A stretch of DNA of 64,000 nt from assembly GCA_910585905.1 (NCBI GenBank), contig CAJUID010000012.1, positions 1 to 64,000 of the forward strand. The letters are read 5' to 3'. Source of the stretch: an uncultured Lachnospiraceae bacterium (GTDB taxonomy: Bacteria > Bacillota > Clostridia > Lachnospirales > Lachnospiraceae). The notes under the pieces are model-generated. The model saw nothing but the letters and a program-made list of their open reading frames with translations, did no database searches and was not told where the DNA came from. Shown piece by piece: positions 27,673 to 35,816 of this stretch. The position numbers and the translations under genes were made by a program. How positions within the stretch are numbered: the first letter of the stretch is position 1; every line of letters starts with the position of its first letter.

Positions 27673-29802
27673 CTACATAAGTCCGGTATCTTCCATTCGC
27701 TTTTCAACAAAGTGGTTTATTCTGCGGAATGGAAGGCGGATTACCAACCCAAGTACCAGTGCGGCAGCAGCAAAGAGCAGGAGCTGGAATAAATAGATAT
27801 AAAAATCGTTGCCATTAAATCCGCAGATTGCTTCCCGCATAGCATTAATTGCATAAGGAAATGGGAAAAAGATATAAATTCTCTGGTAAAATTCCGGCAG
27901 GATTTCAATTGGGTAGGTCCCGCTGGAACCTGCAATCTGGATTACAACGATAACTACGATGAAAGCTTTTCCAACATCGCCAAATGATACAGTAAAGGCG
28001 TAAATCAGCAATAAAAATGTAAAGCTTGCTATGGCGGATGCCAGCCAGAACTGCTTTGGATGCAGGCACTGTGTGTGCAGCAAGGCAAGGTTGCCGACTA
28101 CAATAATTATGGTCTGCAGCTGCCCAAAAAGGAAAAAGAGAAGGAATCGCCCCCAAAATAACTCATGTGGCTTTGCTTCTGGAAATTTTTTTCGGTTCGG
28201 GGCAGTTTTTATCATAGATACTAGAAAGATACCCCCGACCCAAATAGCCAATGTAGTATAAAATGGCGTGACTCCTGACCCATAGTTCTCTACAGGGTAT
28301 ACCCGTTCTGTCTTGATTTTTACTGGTGCGGAAAAGAATTCTCCATATGCTTCCGGGTTTCCCTTTATAAAGGATAAAGCTTGCTCCAGCCATTCGCTTT
28401 CTGAAATGGAGCGTATGGCCGTAGTGATTTCCTCTAAGCCTTCTGTGGACTGTTTAAGAATGTCCGATAGGGATGCGAGGCTTTCGTTGGCAGAAGAGAG
28501 TCCCGATTTGGTTCCAATCAAGACCTGCTTTAACAAAGTAATATCATCTGCAATGTTCTGTATAGAATTGGCAATGTCTTTTTGTAATGTGTCAGCCAGC
28601 GAAGCGGCCTCTTCTGCGAGAGGAACAATAATATTGTCAAATGTATTTTGTAAGGAAGAAACTGCATTTTGCAATGTGGCTTCCGTTTTTTCTAATTTAT
28701 TTTTTATGTTCCCTTCTTGTCCTTCCTGAATGTTTTTTATGGTGTTTATCCCAAGGATGAGCTGCCTTTTTAAGGAGTCCACAGCAGTTTGCTGCTTTTC
28801 AAGCTTTGCCAGCAGTTGTTGATAATGGTTTCGCAGGTTAGAATCGGAGGGGAGCACTTGAAAAGCGTTTGTTATCTTCTTTAACTGCGCCTGCGCCTTC
28901 TCTAACTGGGAAACTGCTTTTTTATAATATTTTGTTTTGAGCGAAACATCTTTTGTGGATTTGATTTTATTAATATGTAGCGAGACAGAAGAGAGAGAAT
29001 TTGACACCGCTCTGCTTTTTGGCAGTAGGTTTGCCAAAAGGGAAGGCTCCACGGTTGTGTCATTATCAGGAGTGGTGTGGTTTTCTAATTTCTTCTGAAT
29101 TTGGTTTAACTCTGTCTTGGCATTTTCAATAGTGACAGAAAGTTTTGTGTTTGCGTTTGTTAGGGAGGTGATAGTGCCTGCATAACTGGTAAGGTTATCT
29201 GCAATGCGTTCCACTTTTTTTTGAAGTGTGGAGAGAATATCATGTTGTTCTGCCCCATTTACTATTTTATCTTCTTTTTCAAATGCGTTGCTAACCAGAA
29301 TAGAAATGTACATCTTATTGATGTTGTTTTGCAGGGTGGTGACAGCTGTATCAGTAATTTTAGTAGCCACTGCATTTTTCTTTTCATTTTCATAGTAGAT
29401 TAATTGAGGGTGTTTTAAGTCCTGCATGAATCCTTGGTACATAGATTCGGAAAAATCTTTTGGCAGAAGAACAGCAGCATAGTAATCGCCGCTGTATACG
29501 CCCTTTTTTGCTTTATCAGCAGAAGTAAAAACCCAGTGAATACTTGTATTTTCTTTTAAGGTTTCAAGGATACTGTTGCCAGTGTTGGTTGTCTGGCCTT
29601 TTGTGTCGGTATATCCAGTATCCTGTGAGGCAACTGCAATCTTTATATTTCCAGTATTGCCATAGGGATCCCAGTTGGAATAGATATTAAACCATGCATA
29701 GAGAGCCGGAAGGCAGCAAAGTCCCAGTGCAATAATCAGGACGTATAGGTTTCGTATCAGCGAATGTAAATCGGAAAAAAATATCTTTCTAATATTTTTC
29801 AT
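27673..29802 (-). CDS. YhgE/Pip-family membrane protein, long form
   Basis: A 709-residue paralogue of the YhgE protein at 25.5-27.2 kb: membrane helix near the N-terminus followed by LPALYAWFNIYSNWDPYG, an outer domain of about 480 residues dominated by coiled coil (LEKTEATLQNAVSSLQNTFD), then the same C-terminal set of membrane helices (KPHELFWGRFLLFFLFGQLQ). The coiled-coil part is about 170 residues longer than in the short paralogue. The start at 29802 has AGGAGGAG 9 nt upstream; an earlier in-frame ATG does not. A heteromeric complex with the short form is likely (inference). Confidence 0.9.
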   Translation of the reverse strand: MKNIRKIFFSDLHSLIRNLYVLIIALGLCCLPALYAWFNIYSNWDPYGNTGNIKIAVASQDTGYTDTKGQTTNTGNSILETLKENTSIHWVFTSADKAKKGVYSGDYYAAVLLPKDFSESMYQGFMQDLKHPQLIYYENEKKNAVATKITDTAVTTLQNNINKMYISILVSNAFEKEDKIVNGAEQHDILSTLQKKVERIADNLTSYAGTITSLTNANTKLSVTIENAKTELNQIQKKLENHTTPDNDTTVEPSLLANLLPKSRAVSNSLSSVSLHINKIKSTKDVSLKTKYYKKAVSQLEKAQAQLKKITNAFQVLPSDSNLRNHYQQLLAKLEKQQTAVDSLKRQLILGINTIKNIQEGQEGNIKNKLEKTEATLQNAVSSLQNTFDNIIVPLAEEAASLADTLQKDIANSIQNIADDITLLKQVLIGTKSGLSSANESLASLSDILKQSTEGLEEITTAIRSISESEWLEQALSFIKGNPEAYGEFFSAPVKIKTERVYPVENYGSGVTPFYTTLAIWVGGIFLVSMIKTAPNRKKFPEAKPHELFWGRFLLFFLFGQLQTIIIVVGNLALLHTQCLHPKQFWLASAIASFTFLLLIYAFTVSFGDVGKAFIVVIVVIQIAGSSGTYPIEILPEFYQRIYIFFPFPYAINAMREAICGFNGNDFYIYLFQLLLFAAAALVLGLVIRLPFRRINHFVEKRMEDTGLM

Positions 29803-29898
29803 AGCGTTTTTCTCCTCCTTTAAACAGAACGCAGGTTTCAATGCGTCTATACTACAATTTTACAAGTATTAGGAGATTTTGTCTATAGTGACTATTTT

Positions 29899-29927
29899 TT
29901 GACTTTTTTGCTAGGGTATGGTATTAT
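29899..29927 (+). promoter_or_regulatory. Promoter of the unknown secreted/soluble protein gene
   Basis: TTGACT (29899-29904), 17-nt spacer, TATTAT (29922-29927), with a TG extension one base before the -10. Transcription would start about 45 nt before the next start codon at 29978. Confidence 0.55.
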
Positions 29928-29977
29928 ATTTTGGATATTAGGGTGGCAGAGAAATATGAAAGGGGAGGAGGAGTGAC

Positions 29978-30532
29978 ATGGCAAATGTTATGTTTGATGA
30001 AAAGACATTGTATTATCAGTATATGATTAATAATAATCCTACCAGTACAATGTTAAACTCTATTTCGGGAAATTACGGCAATGATGGTTTTGGCGCGATG
30101 GGTTCTTTAGGTGCGCTTGGTTCTCTGGGTGGTGTATCTAGTTTTTCAAGCATTTTGGAGAATTACCTTACAGGAATGAAGCTAAATTCTTATGCGGATT
30201 CTATCCAGGCTAGCACTATGGCAGATAAGCTGTCTTCTGTATTGGAGGAGGCAGGGAAAACGGAGGATACCTCGTCATTGACCTATCAGACAGTTCAGGA
30301 ATTATATGAATACTTTTCAGAGCAGGTTTCAACAAAGGCATCTGCTTTGTTGGGAAGTACGTTAAATTATTCTGGCAGTACAGAAAGTAATTCATCTGCT
30401 TCAAAGACGGTTTCTACAAACCAGACTGTTGACCAGATGAACCAGGCAGCTATGAAGGGGCTGGAATATGATTTTGCGGAAATTGATGACATTGTAGATT
30501 CTGCATTTGCAGAACAGGCGCCGTGGGCATAG
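29978..30532 (+). CDS. Unrecognised Ser/Gly-rich protein
   Basis: A 184-residue protein without a signal peptide or membrane segment. The N-terminus is followed by a repeated Gly-Ser-Leu segment (GAMGSLGALGSLGG, about 39-52), a helical middle and a Ser/Thr-rich linker; it ends in an acidic helix (AEIDDIVDSAFAEQAPWA). I do not recognise it. The amphipathic layout resembles export substrates such as flagellar or type VII proteins, but no WxG motif is present. It is a single gene with its own promoter and terminator, divergent from the YhgE operon. Confidence 0.75.
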   Translation: MANVMFDEKTLYYQYMINNNPTSTMLNSISGNYGNDGFGAMGSLGALGSLGGVSSFSSILENYLTGMKLNSYADSIQASTMADKLSSVLEEAGKTEDTSSLTYQTVQELYEYFSEQVSTKASALLGSTLNYSGSTESNSSASKTVSTNQTVDQMNQAAMKGLEYDFAEIDDIVDSAFAEQAPWA

Positions 30533-30548
30533 AAAAATTTGAATGAAG

Positions 30549-30587
30549 AAGGACTGGCAGAGTGTTTAACAAATGCCAGTCCTTTTT
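30549..30587 (+). terminator. Rho-independent terminator
   Basis: AAGGACTGGCA (30549-30559) pairs perfectly with TGCCAGTCCTT (30574-30584), followed by a short T-run to 30587. It ends transcription of the preceding unknown gene. Confidence 0.85.
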
Positions 30588-30593
30588 CATAAT

Positions 30594-30683
30594 ATAGGAA
30601 ATTGCGCCGAACGTAGTGGTACACCAACAAAAAATTCGGAGACTTTTTTGCTAACGCACCAGCGCAGGTGGTGCGCTTTTTGC
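30594..30683. repeat. Two-hairpin dispersed repeat, copy 1
   Basis: About 90 bp that align with 41982-42071 with roughly ten substitutions and no gaps (near 89% identity by hand). Two stem-loops: CAAAAAATTC with GACTTTTTTG (one mismatch), and CGCACCA-GCGCAGG-TGGTGCG followed by CTTTTTG, a terminator-like end. It lies between two convergent genes, beginning just after one terminator and ending next to the stop of the minus-strand gene. Confidence 0.75.
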
Positions 30684-31157
30684 TTAATCTAATAATAAAA
30701 GTTTTGTATAGATGCGGTGAATCATGCGGCGGGCAATAGCAGTTGCGGTAATCCTAAAGATTAGATAGAGCAGCAGTAAGAAACCAGGAACAAGCCGAAG
30801 AATGGGGAATGCTGCTTCGGTAGGCGGAAATACAATCTGCCAGATTACTAGCAGCAAAACAATGCAGTATCCGATAGATTTTTCAACGGAGAGTTTTATT
30901 GGCGTATAATAAAAAGACTTTGCACCAAAAGACAACAATAGTGTTTGGGACTTGTGCCTGGATGTAGCAATATTAGAAAAAATCCAAGGGCAGAGCAGAA
31001 GAAATACAAAGAAGTAGAATGGAGCCGATGGCAATACAGCAAGCAGGACAAAAAGGCAGAAAAGAAGGAAGATTCTGCTGTAGAGCAGGCCAGTATATTT
31101 GCTGATATTTTGCTTTTCTTTCTGGATTATGATATTTTGTGAATTGTTTATATTCAT
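30684..31157 (-). CDS. Small integral membrane protein of unknown function
   Basis: A 157-residue protein with four likely membrane helices (about 25-42, 43-60, 90-108 and 118-138) and short charged ends. No family recognised. The start has GAGGA 6 nt upstream on its strand. It is a single gene, probably read separately from the esterase behind it because a hairpin terminator lies between them. Confidence 0.75.
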   Translation of the reverse strand: MNINNSQNIIIQKEKQNISKYTGLLYSRIFLLFCLFVLLAVLPSAPFYFFVFLLLCPWIFSNIATSRHKSQTLLLSFGAKSFYYTPIKLSVEKSIGYCIVLLLVIWQIVFPPTEAAFPILRLVPGFLLLLYLIFRITATAIARRMIHRIYTKLLLLD

Positions 31158-31204
31158 AGCTGTTCCTCGCTTTTTTGTTTTCCATTATACACTATAAAAA
31201 CAAG

Positions 31205-31230
31205 ATAAGCCAGTCAATCGACTGGCTTAT
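31205..31230 (-). terminator. Terminator of the esterase gene
   Basis: An 11-bp perfect stem (ATAAGCCAGTC, loop AATC, GACTGGCTTAT). On the minus strand it is followed by CTTGTTTTTATAG, a T-rich run, so it should stop the esterase transcript. Confidence 0.8.
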
Positions 31231-31259
31231 ACAGTAGTAATAGTTTGGTTTCCCTAGGA

Positions 31260-32606
31260 TTATGATTTAAAAATTAATTGTGCAAAATTGTACAGCCCAT
31301 TTTTCCAAACAGACCAATCATGTGCTCCAGGCATTCGGTAATAGATATGGTCGATTCCCTGTTCAGTTAATATCGTATGTGTGTTGCTTGCCATCTGGCC
31401 ACTTGTTGTATCGGAAGTTCCTATGGATAGCCAGATTACTTTTGGGTACAATTCTTTGTTTGTTCCCATCAGGTTGGCATCTGTTGTCGGTGCTGGGGAG
31501 AAGATGCCATAGTAATCAAAGAGGTCTAGGTTTTTAAGGCCAATGTTTACGGTCTGCATTCCACCCATAGATAAACCTGCCATAGCAGTATGTGCTTTAT
31601 CGCCATAAACAGGATAGTTTTCATTGATATATGGCATCAAGCATTGTTTTAAATCATTTTCAAAGTTGGAAAATGATGCGACAGCATCTGCAGCAAAAAT
31701 ATTAGATGGGATGCTGTCATTTTTCATTGCCCGGCCATTTGGGAAAACTACAATCATATCTGACAGTTTATTTTCAGCATACAGATTATCAAGGATGTTT
31801 TGCGGGGAGCCATTAACATACCATTCCTTGTGGTCACCTCCAATTCCATGCATACAGTAGAGTACATTGTATTTCTTATCCTCAGAATATCCTGGAGGAG
31901 TATACAGCATGCATTTTCTTGTGCTTCCGGTAACGGTTGAGGAATAAGAAATTTCTGTCATTTTTCCATGTGGGATATCATCTCTTTTTTCATCAAATCC
32001 CAGAGGGGTATCATATTCATCGCGCAATACTTTTACACTCATATATACGGGCTCCTTTATGCTATCTTTAATTTTTATATTTAACGTTGTAATACCAGCA
32101 TTAACGCCTAGTAATGTGCCGTCGGAGGAAATCTTTGCTATCTCTTTGTTATCTGAGGAATAGGAAAGTTTTTGGTCAGAAACGGTAAATTCCAATAAAT
32201 TGATTTTTTCTCCTTTTTTCATTGTCAGCTCCGTCTTTTTTAGGGAGACCTGTTGTAATTTATCAACAACCTTTATCTGGCAAAATGCCTTTAGGGCTGT
32301 CCCTTTTATTTTCACAGTTATTTTTGCATTCCCAGCCTTCTTTGCAGCTATTTTGCCGGATTTATCTACGGATACAATACCTTTATTAGAAGACTGAAAA
32401 GTTATTTTGTTTTTTGCAGTTGCTTTGGGCAGTCCTTTTTTCACTTTTATAGTTGTTTTGTTTCCTTTTTGAAGCAGCAGCTTTGAATGATTTAAGGTCA
32501 ATTTTGTTTTTTGTGCTGCCATTGGCGTCTTGAAAGACAGGAGCTGGCTTGTGGCCAGGCAGAAAATAAGTCCTAAAGCATAAGCAGATTTTTTAGTTTG
32601 TTTCAT
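31260..32606 (-). CDS. Secreted esterase with Ig-like repeats
   Basis: A 448-residue exported protein: signal peptide in residues 1-30 (MKQTKKSAYALGLIF), two Big_2-type Ig-like repeats (about 35-120 and 120-195, each with KKGxK and VxxGxTTLxIK-like turns), then an esterase-D-like alpha/beta hydrolase (about 215-448). Nucleophile S346 lies in GLSMGG; likely acid D399 and base H429 (GAHDW). Such enzymes remove feruloyl or acetyl groups from plant polysaccharides; the Ig repeats probably hold it at the cell surface. The start at 32606 gives nine bases to GGAGGT; ATG 32612 is possible. Divergent from a MarR gene. Confidence 0.88.
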   Translation of the reverse strand: MKQTKKSAYALGLIFCLATSQLLSFKTPMAAQKTKLTLNHSKLLLQKGNKTTIKVKKGLPKATAKNKITFQSSNKGIVSVDKSGKIAAKKAGNAKITVKIKGTALKAFCQIKVVDKLQQVSLKKTELTMKKGEKINLLEFTVSDQKLSYSSDNKEIAKISSDGTLLGVNAGITTLNIKIKDSIKEPVYMSVKVLRDEYDTPLGFDEKRDDIPHGKMTEISYSSTVTGSTRKCMLYTPPGYSEDKKYNVLYCMHGIGGDHKEWYVNGSPQNILDNLYAENKLSDMIVVFPNGRAMKNDSIPSNIFAADAVASFSNFENDLKQCLMPYINENYPVYGDKAHTAMAGLSMGGMQTVNIGLKNLDLFDYYGIFSPAPTTDANLMGTNKELYPKVIWLSIGTSDTTSGQMASNTHTILTEQGIDHIYYRMPGAHDWSVWKNGLYNFAQLIFKS

Positions 32607-32671
32607 AGACATGTTACCTCCATAATTCTTATTTGACTGTTTATCCATTGATTAGCTCTTCATTAGAAATC

Positions 32672-32730
32672 TAATTAGAAATTATATTAAACAGCTAATT
32701 CTATTATAGGTGAATTTTACACAATGTCAA
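32672..32730 (-). promoter_or_regulatory. Esterase promoter with MarR-type operator
   Basis: On the minus strand TTGACA (32725-32730) and TATAAT (32703-32708) are 16 nt apart. Just after the expected start site lies ATTAGAAATCTAAT (32672-32685), a perfect palindrome with arms ATTAG/CTAAT, followed by an overlapping second ATTAGAAAT (32684-32692). The same ATTAGAAAT occurs in the divergent MarR promoter, pointing to a shared repressor. Confidence 0.65.
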
Positions 32731-32790
32731 GTTTGACCCTTTTGTAAATATAGCAGAATCTTGACGGAGAAATGGAGAGGAGGTAGAATG

Positions 32791-32820
32791 TTGAAAGCAA
32801 ATTAGAAATCAAAATATAAT
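32791..32820 (+). promoter_or_regulatory. Promoter of the MarR gene with the same operator motif
   Basis: TTGAAA (32791-32796) and TATAAT (32815-32820) are spaced by 18 nt. The spacer contains ATTAGAAATC (32801-32810), the half of the palindrome found in the divergent promoter. This is the position expected for autorepression. Confidence 0.55.
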
Positions 32821-32858
32821 ATGTTTTGTTGCGTCAGAGATATCAGGAGGAAATGATA

Positions 32859-33293
32859 ATGGATAGATTTCATCAGTTTTTAATTAATATTTTTCATTTG
32901 CATGAAAAGAAAAGCCAACAAGGTTTTAAGCGGCTGGGCTTATCAAAAGGGCAGCCAAAGATGATTGAGATGATTTCAAGGAATAATGGCTGCTCACAGA
33001 AATCATTAGCGGAAAGTTGTTCAATTGAGCCGGCAACAGTTACCAGTATATTGGCAAATATGGTAAATAAAGATTTGGTCTATAAAGTGCCGGAATTGCA
33101 GGAGAATGGTATTCGGATCCAAAGGGTTTATTTGACTGAGAAGGGAATTTGTATTGCGGATGAAGTAGAGAAAATTGTAGATGATATGGAAGAAATAAGT
33201 TTTTCCGGTTTTACTTTGGAAGAGAGGGCGGAATGCCTTGGATACTTGAAACGGATATTTGAAAATTTAAAGAACAGCGGTACTGTATTTTGA
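32859..33293 (+). CDS. MarR-family transcriptional regulator
   Basis: A 144-residue winged-helix protein with the MarR layout: N-terminal dimer helix, recognition region CSQKSLAESCSIEPATVTSIL, wing ENGIRIQRVYLTEKG, and a C-terminal dimer helix. MarR dimers release DNA when they bind small phenolic or lipophilic ligands. AGGAGG lies 8 nt before ATG 32859, better than the ATG six bases earlier. It could control both the divergent esterase (shared operator motif) and the ABC genes 150 bp downstream. Confidence 0.88.
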   Translation: MDRFHQFLINIFHLHEKKSQQGFKRLGLSKGQPKMIEMISRNNGCSQKSLAESCSIEPATVTSILANMVNKDLVYKVPELQENGIRIQRVYLTEKGICIADEVEKIVDDMEEISFSGFTLEERAECLGYLKRIFENLKNSGTVF

Positions 33294-33443
33294 CAGATAG
33301 TGCAATTTTTGAATGTATATTATTATTTTATGCATGAAAAATACAATTAGTAAGACAGAAAGATGACTTTTTATGTGTATTATGTTAAAATTAATGATGA
33401 GAATCTTTTTGTTTTTTGTAAAAAAGGAGGGAGAATGTAATTT

Positions 33444-35816
33444 ATGGAGAAGGTTAAGATTTATTTGCAGGATATTAGCAAAAGTTATTATTCTGAAACA
33501 ACTGTAACACAAGCTTTACGTAAAATTAGCCTGTCATTCCGGGAAAGTGAGTTCGTGGCAATCACTGGGGAGAGCGGCAGTGGAAAATCAACATTACTTA
33601 ATATTATTGGAGGTATGGATACTTTTGATGATGGAGAGATGTTTGTTGATGGTCAGCCTACCTTCCAGTATGATGAGCAGGATTGGGAGGAGTACCGCAG
33701 AAACAAAATCGGGTATGTTTTTCAGGACTACAGTTTAGTAGGGCATTATACGGCACTTACCAATGTGATGAGTGCGCTGCTTATTATGGAATATGAGCAA
33801 AAAGAGGCGGAAGAAATTGCCAAAAGATATTTGAAGCAGGTTGGCTTAGAAGGATTTGAGACGCACAAGGCATCTGAGTTATCCAGTGGGCAGAAGCAGC
33901 GCCTTTCAATTGCGAGGGCACTTGCAAAGGACACTGGAATTATTGTGGCGGACGAGCCGACCGGGAATCTGGACAGTGAGACAGGTGATCAGATTATTAG
34001 GCTATTAAAAGAGTTGTCAAAAAACCGTCTGGTTATTATGGTGACACATAATTATGACCAGGCGGAAGCATATGTTACTAGGAAAGTGCGCCTGCATGAT
34101 GGAAATATTGTTTCTGACGTGCAGGTCAATCAGGGGAAAGCCGAAGGTGAGGAGAAGAAAGGGACGGAAGATGCGAATGTTGTGCAGATGCAGGATTCCG
34201 GCCTTGAAATGTCAGAAGGGAAAGTATTTGAAAAAGAACATTTAGAAGCAGAGAATGTGATTCAGGAAAATAATCCTTCCGAGGGGGAAGAAAGAAGCAG
34301 GTGGAAGGATTTATGGAAACAGAGCCAGATAGCATCCTATTTTGCTATGATGAACCGTAGGACCCAGAGAGGGCGTGCAGTTCTGTTTACAGCATTTCTA
34401 TTTATTATTGGCGTTGTATCGTTTATTTTTATAGGGCAGCTTTTTATGCATGGCGATGATACACTGACAAAAAAGTATAGTACATCTGTTTTTTACCATC
34501 AGGACCAGAGACGGCTTGTGGTGAAGCGTGGGGATGGGAAAGATATTTCAGAGCAGGATGTGAAAAAGCTGTATTCCGTCCGGCATGTTGAAATGGTAGA
34601 TTCATGCGATTATGCAAATGATATTAATTTCTATTTTGAGAAGAATAGAGACTATAAAATTCGTTACGGAACGCAGGACAGTGCAAAGGGTGAGGAAAAG
34701 AGTACCATTGGCTTTTTGAACGATGAACATTTTATGATGTCGGTTGACTGTATTTCAGAAAAGGATTTGGCAAAGGGACGTCTTCCAAAAGCGTATAACG
34801 AGGTTGTCTTATATTCCAAAGATGAAAGTATATTGGATAGCCAACAGATATGCTATTTTGCTTCGCATAATATCTGGGGGCCATATGATTTTCATGAGCA
34901 GAATTTGAAGATTGTTGGCTTATTAAAAGAAAAGACAGAACAGATTTATTTTACAAAGCAAATGTGCCAGATGTATTCATTGGAAATGTATCATGGGAAA
35001 TATTGTATGCCGTATGAGTGGGTTGAGGAATGGCAGGACTATAGGCTGAAACCAGAATTTATCCCAGTAATAAACAGTGAATTGGAAGGAGATCAGGTTC
35101 GCATTTCATATAACTATGGTGGCAGTATGAATGCAGTTGTGCCGCTGGGAACGACGCTGTTGCGTTTTCAGCAGTACGATGAAAACGGTGAGCCAGTGGG
35201 AGAAGCGAAAGAGCAGACGGTAGATGTTTTACAGGAGCGGCATAAGTCGAGCAAGGCACTTATGGAGGTTAGTGAGGAATTCTTTTATACATTTTTTCCA
35301 GAGGACAAAAAGTGCCCTCAGGCATCTGTGTATCTTACAAGCTATGCAAAAGTAGACTCTGTAATAAAAAAACTAGAACGCATGGGATATGAAGCACAGA
35401 GTACATACCGGGTTAGTGTAATGGAATATATACAAGAGCTTGTGGATGAGCGGCTTGTGATTATAGGAATTTCTGCCTTTGGGCTGGCAGCAATTCTTTT
35501 GGCGCAGATTCTTATTTTACGTTCGTTGATGAAAATTCGCGTAAAGGATTATTTTGTTATGAAGTTTATTGGAATGAGAATGCAGATGATCCGCAAAATC
35601 AGTTATTTTGAAATAGGTGCATATTCTGTGGCGGCAATGCTACTGACTGTGATAGTTATGTGGATACTTCGTTTTATGGGAATAAAAGTTTTACAGGAAA
35701 TGTTATTTTATTATAGTTTTGGAGTCTATCTTGTATTTGTAGTTTACAATCTTGTAGTTAGTGCATTGACGGTAGCTTCCTTCAATCACTTATTGAAAGG
35801 AAGGTTGAACCAATGA
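33444..35816 (+). CDS. ABC ATPase-FtsX fusion (MacB-like), subunit 1
   Basis: A 790-residue protein. Residues 1-225 form an ABC ATPase: Walker A GESGSGKST (42-50), Q94, signature LSSGQ (146-150; usual form LSGGQ), Walker B IIVADE. After an acidic linker come one membrane helix (about 315-340), a large extracellular domain of about 320 residues, and three helices with the FtsX fold. This is the MacB/BceAB-type mechanotransmission class, which moves peptides or antibiotics outside the membrane rather than through it. It overlaps the next gene by 4 bp. GGAGGG is about 12 nt upstream. Confidence 0.92.
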   Translation: MEKVKIYLQDISKSYYSETTVTQALRKISLSFRESEFVAITGESGSGKSTLLNIIGGMDTFDDGEMFVDGQPTFQYDEQDWEEYRRNKIGYVFQDYSLVGHYTALTNVMSALLIMEYEQKEAEEIAKRYLKQVGLEGFETHKASELSSGQKQRLSIARALAKDTGIIVADEPTGNLDSETGDQIIRLLKELSKNRLVIMVTHNYDQAEAYVTRKVRLHDGNIVSDVQVNQGKAEGEEKKGTEDANVVQMQDSGLEMSEGKVFEKEHLEAENVIQENNPSEGEERSRWKDLWKQSQIASYFAMMNRRTQRGRAVLFTAFLFIIGVVSFIFIGQLFMHGDDTLTKKYSTSVFYHQDQRRLVVKRGDGKDISEQDVKKLYSVRHVEMVDSCDYANDINFYFEKNRDYKIRYGTQDSAKGEEKSTIGFLNDEHFMMSVDCISEKDLAKGRLPKAYNEVVLYSKDESILDSQQICYFASHNIWGPYDFHEQNLKIVGLLKEKTEQIYFTKQMCQMYSLEMYHGKYCMPYEWVEEWQDYRLKPEFIPVINSELEGDQVRISYNYGGSMNAVVPLGTTLLRFQQYDENGEPVGEAKEQTVDVLQERHKSSKALMEVSEEFFYTFFPEDKKCPQASVYLTSYAKVDSVIKKLERMGYEAQSTYRVSVMEYIQELVDERLVIIGISAFGLAAILLAQILILRSLMKIRVKDYFVMKFIGMRMQMIRKISYFEIGAYSVAAMLLTVIVMWILRFMGIKVLQEMLFYYSFGVYLVFVVYNLVVSALTVASFNHLLKGRLNQ

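Noticed and set aside
25547..30532. Type VII secretion locus
   Set aside because: YhgE-type proteins are present, but no EssC ATPase or WxG100 protein is found; the neighbouring Gly/Ser protein lacks the WxG motif.
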